DNA from: Bacteroidota bacterium
Lineage (GTDB): Bacteria > Bacteroidota > Bacteroidia > Chitinophagales > Saprospiraceae
DNA: 64,000 nt
Direction of reading: 5' to 3'
Assembly: GCA_016124585.1 (NCBI GenBank)
Contig: WGNL01000029.1
Location: 98,105 to 162,104, forward strand
The stretch's first letter is position 1, and each line of letters starts with the position of its first letter. The notes under the pieces are model-generated. The model saw nothing but the letters and a program-made list of their open reading frames with translations, did no database searches and was not told the origin of the DNA. This document shows, piece by piece, positions 63,311-64,000 of this stretch. Made by a program: the position numbers and the translations under genes.

Positions 63311-63886
63311 ATGCAGTTCGAAGCAAACTTGATGTACCACATCTACAACCAAGGAAACAACAAACAGCAAGTGTTCTTCAAACCGGATAACTACCTGTTT
63401 TTTATCCGTAAGATGCGAACATATATGTTGCCATACGTGGATTTTCTATGCTATTGCTTAATGCCAAACCACTTCCATTTTTTAGTTGTCGTAAAAACAG
63501 TAAGGTTGCCGCTTCCCAATGGCAAGGAGCGTTCTTTAAATGACAGTATTGCTGTCATGCTTCGTTCTTACTCACGGGCCATCAATAAGCAGGAGAGCAG
63601 GTCTGGTTCGCTTTTTAGGGAAGACACAAAGGCAAAGAATGGTATCATAGAGGGGTTCATCACCTTGCATGGCAAGAACAGCGAACAGTTTTTTAAGTCT
63701 GATAATGATTATGGTCGGATTTGTTTTGAGTATATCCACAACAATCCTATAAAGTCTAATCTGGCAGCGAAAGCAAGTGATTGGCCCTATTCATCAGCAT
63801 CGGACTATGCCGGACTGCGGAATGGGACGCTTTGCAATAAGGAGTTGGCAAGGCAATTAAACCTAATCATGTCCCATAAAATTTGA
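63311..63886 (+). CDS. REP-associated tyrosine transposase (RAYT, Y1 family)
   Basis: 191 residues. YHIYNQGNNKQQVFFKPDNYLFFIRKM and the HUH motif PNHFHFLVVV (His-Phe-His) place it in the Transposase_17/RAYT branch of Y1 transposases. The end contains GRICFEYIHNNPIKSNLAAKASDWPYSSASDY with the conserved YIHxNP...W.YSS motif; the nucleophile Tyr is in the YIHNNP region by family precedent. The frame is intact. These domesticated enzymes act on REP hairpins such as the one at 63236-63276. Confidence 0.92.
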   Translation: MQFEANLMYHIYNQGNNKQQVFFKPDNYLFFIRKMRTYMLPYVDFLCYCLMPNHFHFLVVVKTVRLPLPNGKERSLNDSIAVMLRSYSRAINKQESRSGSLFREDTKAKNGIIEGFITLHGKNSEQFFKSDNDYGRICFEYIHNNPIKSNLAAKASDWPYSSASDYAGLRNGTLCNKELARQLNLIMSHKI

Positions 63887-63916
63887 CTTGCTATCTTTCG
63901 GTGAACAAACACCGCT

Positions 63917-64000
63917 ATGATAGGCGAAACAAAAACAGGGATAGGATTTTGGGCACAAGAAATATTAGGTGCCAAGCTGCCCGACGAACGATTCCGGGGG
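63917..64000 (+). CDS. Tn5/IS4-like transposase, N-terminal fragment
   Basis: From the ATG at 63917 an open frame runs through the window end: MIGETKTGIGFWAQEILGAK followed by LPDERF. The pattern W-A-x-E ... GAxLxDxRF resembles the N-terminal DNA-binding region of Tn5/IS50-type (IS4-group) transposases. Only 28 residues are visible, so completeness and element borders cannot be judged. Confidence 0.5.
   Translation, partial: MIGETKTGIGFWAQEILGAKLPDERFRG

Overview
The window is from a member of the Bacteroidota, most likely a Saprospiraceae-like gliding bacterium. Two secreted proteins carry type IX secretion sorting domains (type B at 1278-5879, type A at 5960-7519). Start codons lack Shine-Dalgarno sequences. 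Promoters follow the Bacteroidota pattern TTTG ... TAnnTTTG. A DUF5916 protein, a DUF3667 protein and an REP-associated (RAYT) transposase fit the same assignment.

Region 1 (1-15 kb) is mixed housekeeping and secreted-protein territory: a truncated beta-helix protein, a 1533-aa SprB-repeat adhesin, an M28 peptidase, a CvpA protein, then a cysH gene (Fe-S type APS/PAPS reductase) preceded by what reads as a complete cysteine attenuator (promoter, 24-codon leader peptide with a cluster of five Cys codons, terminator, candidate antiterminator). A YkgJ cysteine-cluster protein, a lipoprotein sugar-phosphate isomerase and a DUF5916 protein follow.

Region 2 (15.1-44.4 kb) is a complete extracellular contractile injection system (eCIS; Afp/PVC/AlgoCIS-like) on one strand: AraC regulator, DUF4255 cap/terminator protein, unknown 366-aa protein, sheath, two tube proteins, DUF5908, LysM baseplate adaptor, VgrG-like spike, PAAR tip, gp25 wedge, two giant baseplate proteins, a 1403-aa fibre-like protein, tape measure, a 1549-aa DUF4157 protein ending in an HNH-type nuclease module (probable payload), a small HExxH protein (possible second payload) and the AAA+ ATPase. 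Several spacers inside the cluster carry inverted or tandem repeats.

Region 3 (44.5-52.7 kb) holds rnhB, sucA, a DUF3667 membrane protein, a membrane-anchored patatin, a small membrane protein and an orphan, plus a 21-bp minisatellite.

Region 4 (52.7-61.9 kb) is a type II-C CRISPR-Cas system: 42 identical repeats with 41 spacers on the plus strand, convergent with a minus-strand operon of an 82-aa protein (possible effector-associated domain), cas9, cas1 and cas2. The tracrRNA lies divergently upstream. Directly 5' of its anti-repeat, on the same strand, is an exact 14-nt copy of the repeat start that can fold onto the anti-repeat in cis. This is the layout of a natural single-guide (tracr-L-like) RNA, and the putative 20-nt guide in front of it has a 9-nt PAM-proximal match beside the predicted cas operon promoter. 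This candidate Cas9 self-regulation circuit is the most interesting observation in the window.

Region 5 (61.9-64 kb) has a hypothetical protein, an REP palindrome next to its RAYT transposase, and the start of a Tn5/IS4-like transposase cut by the window edge.
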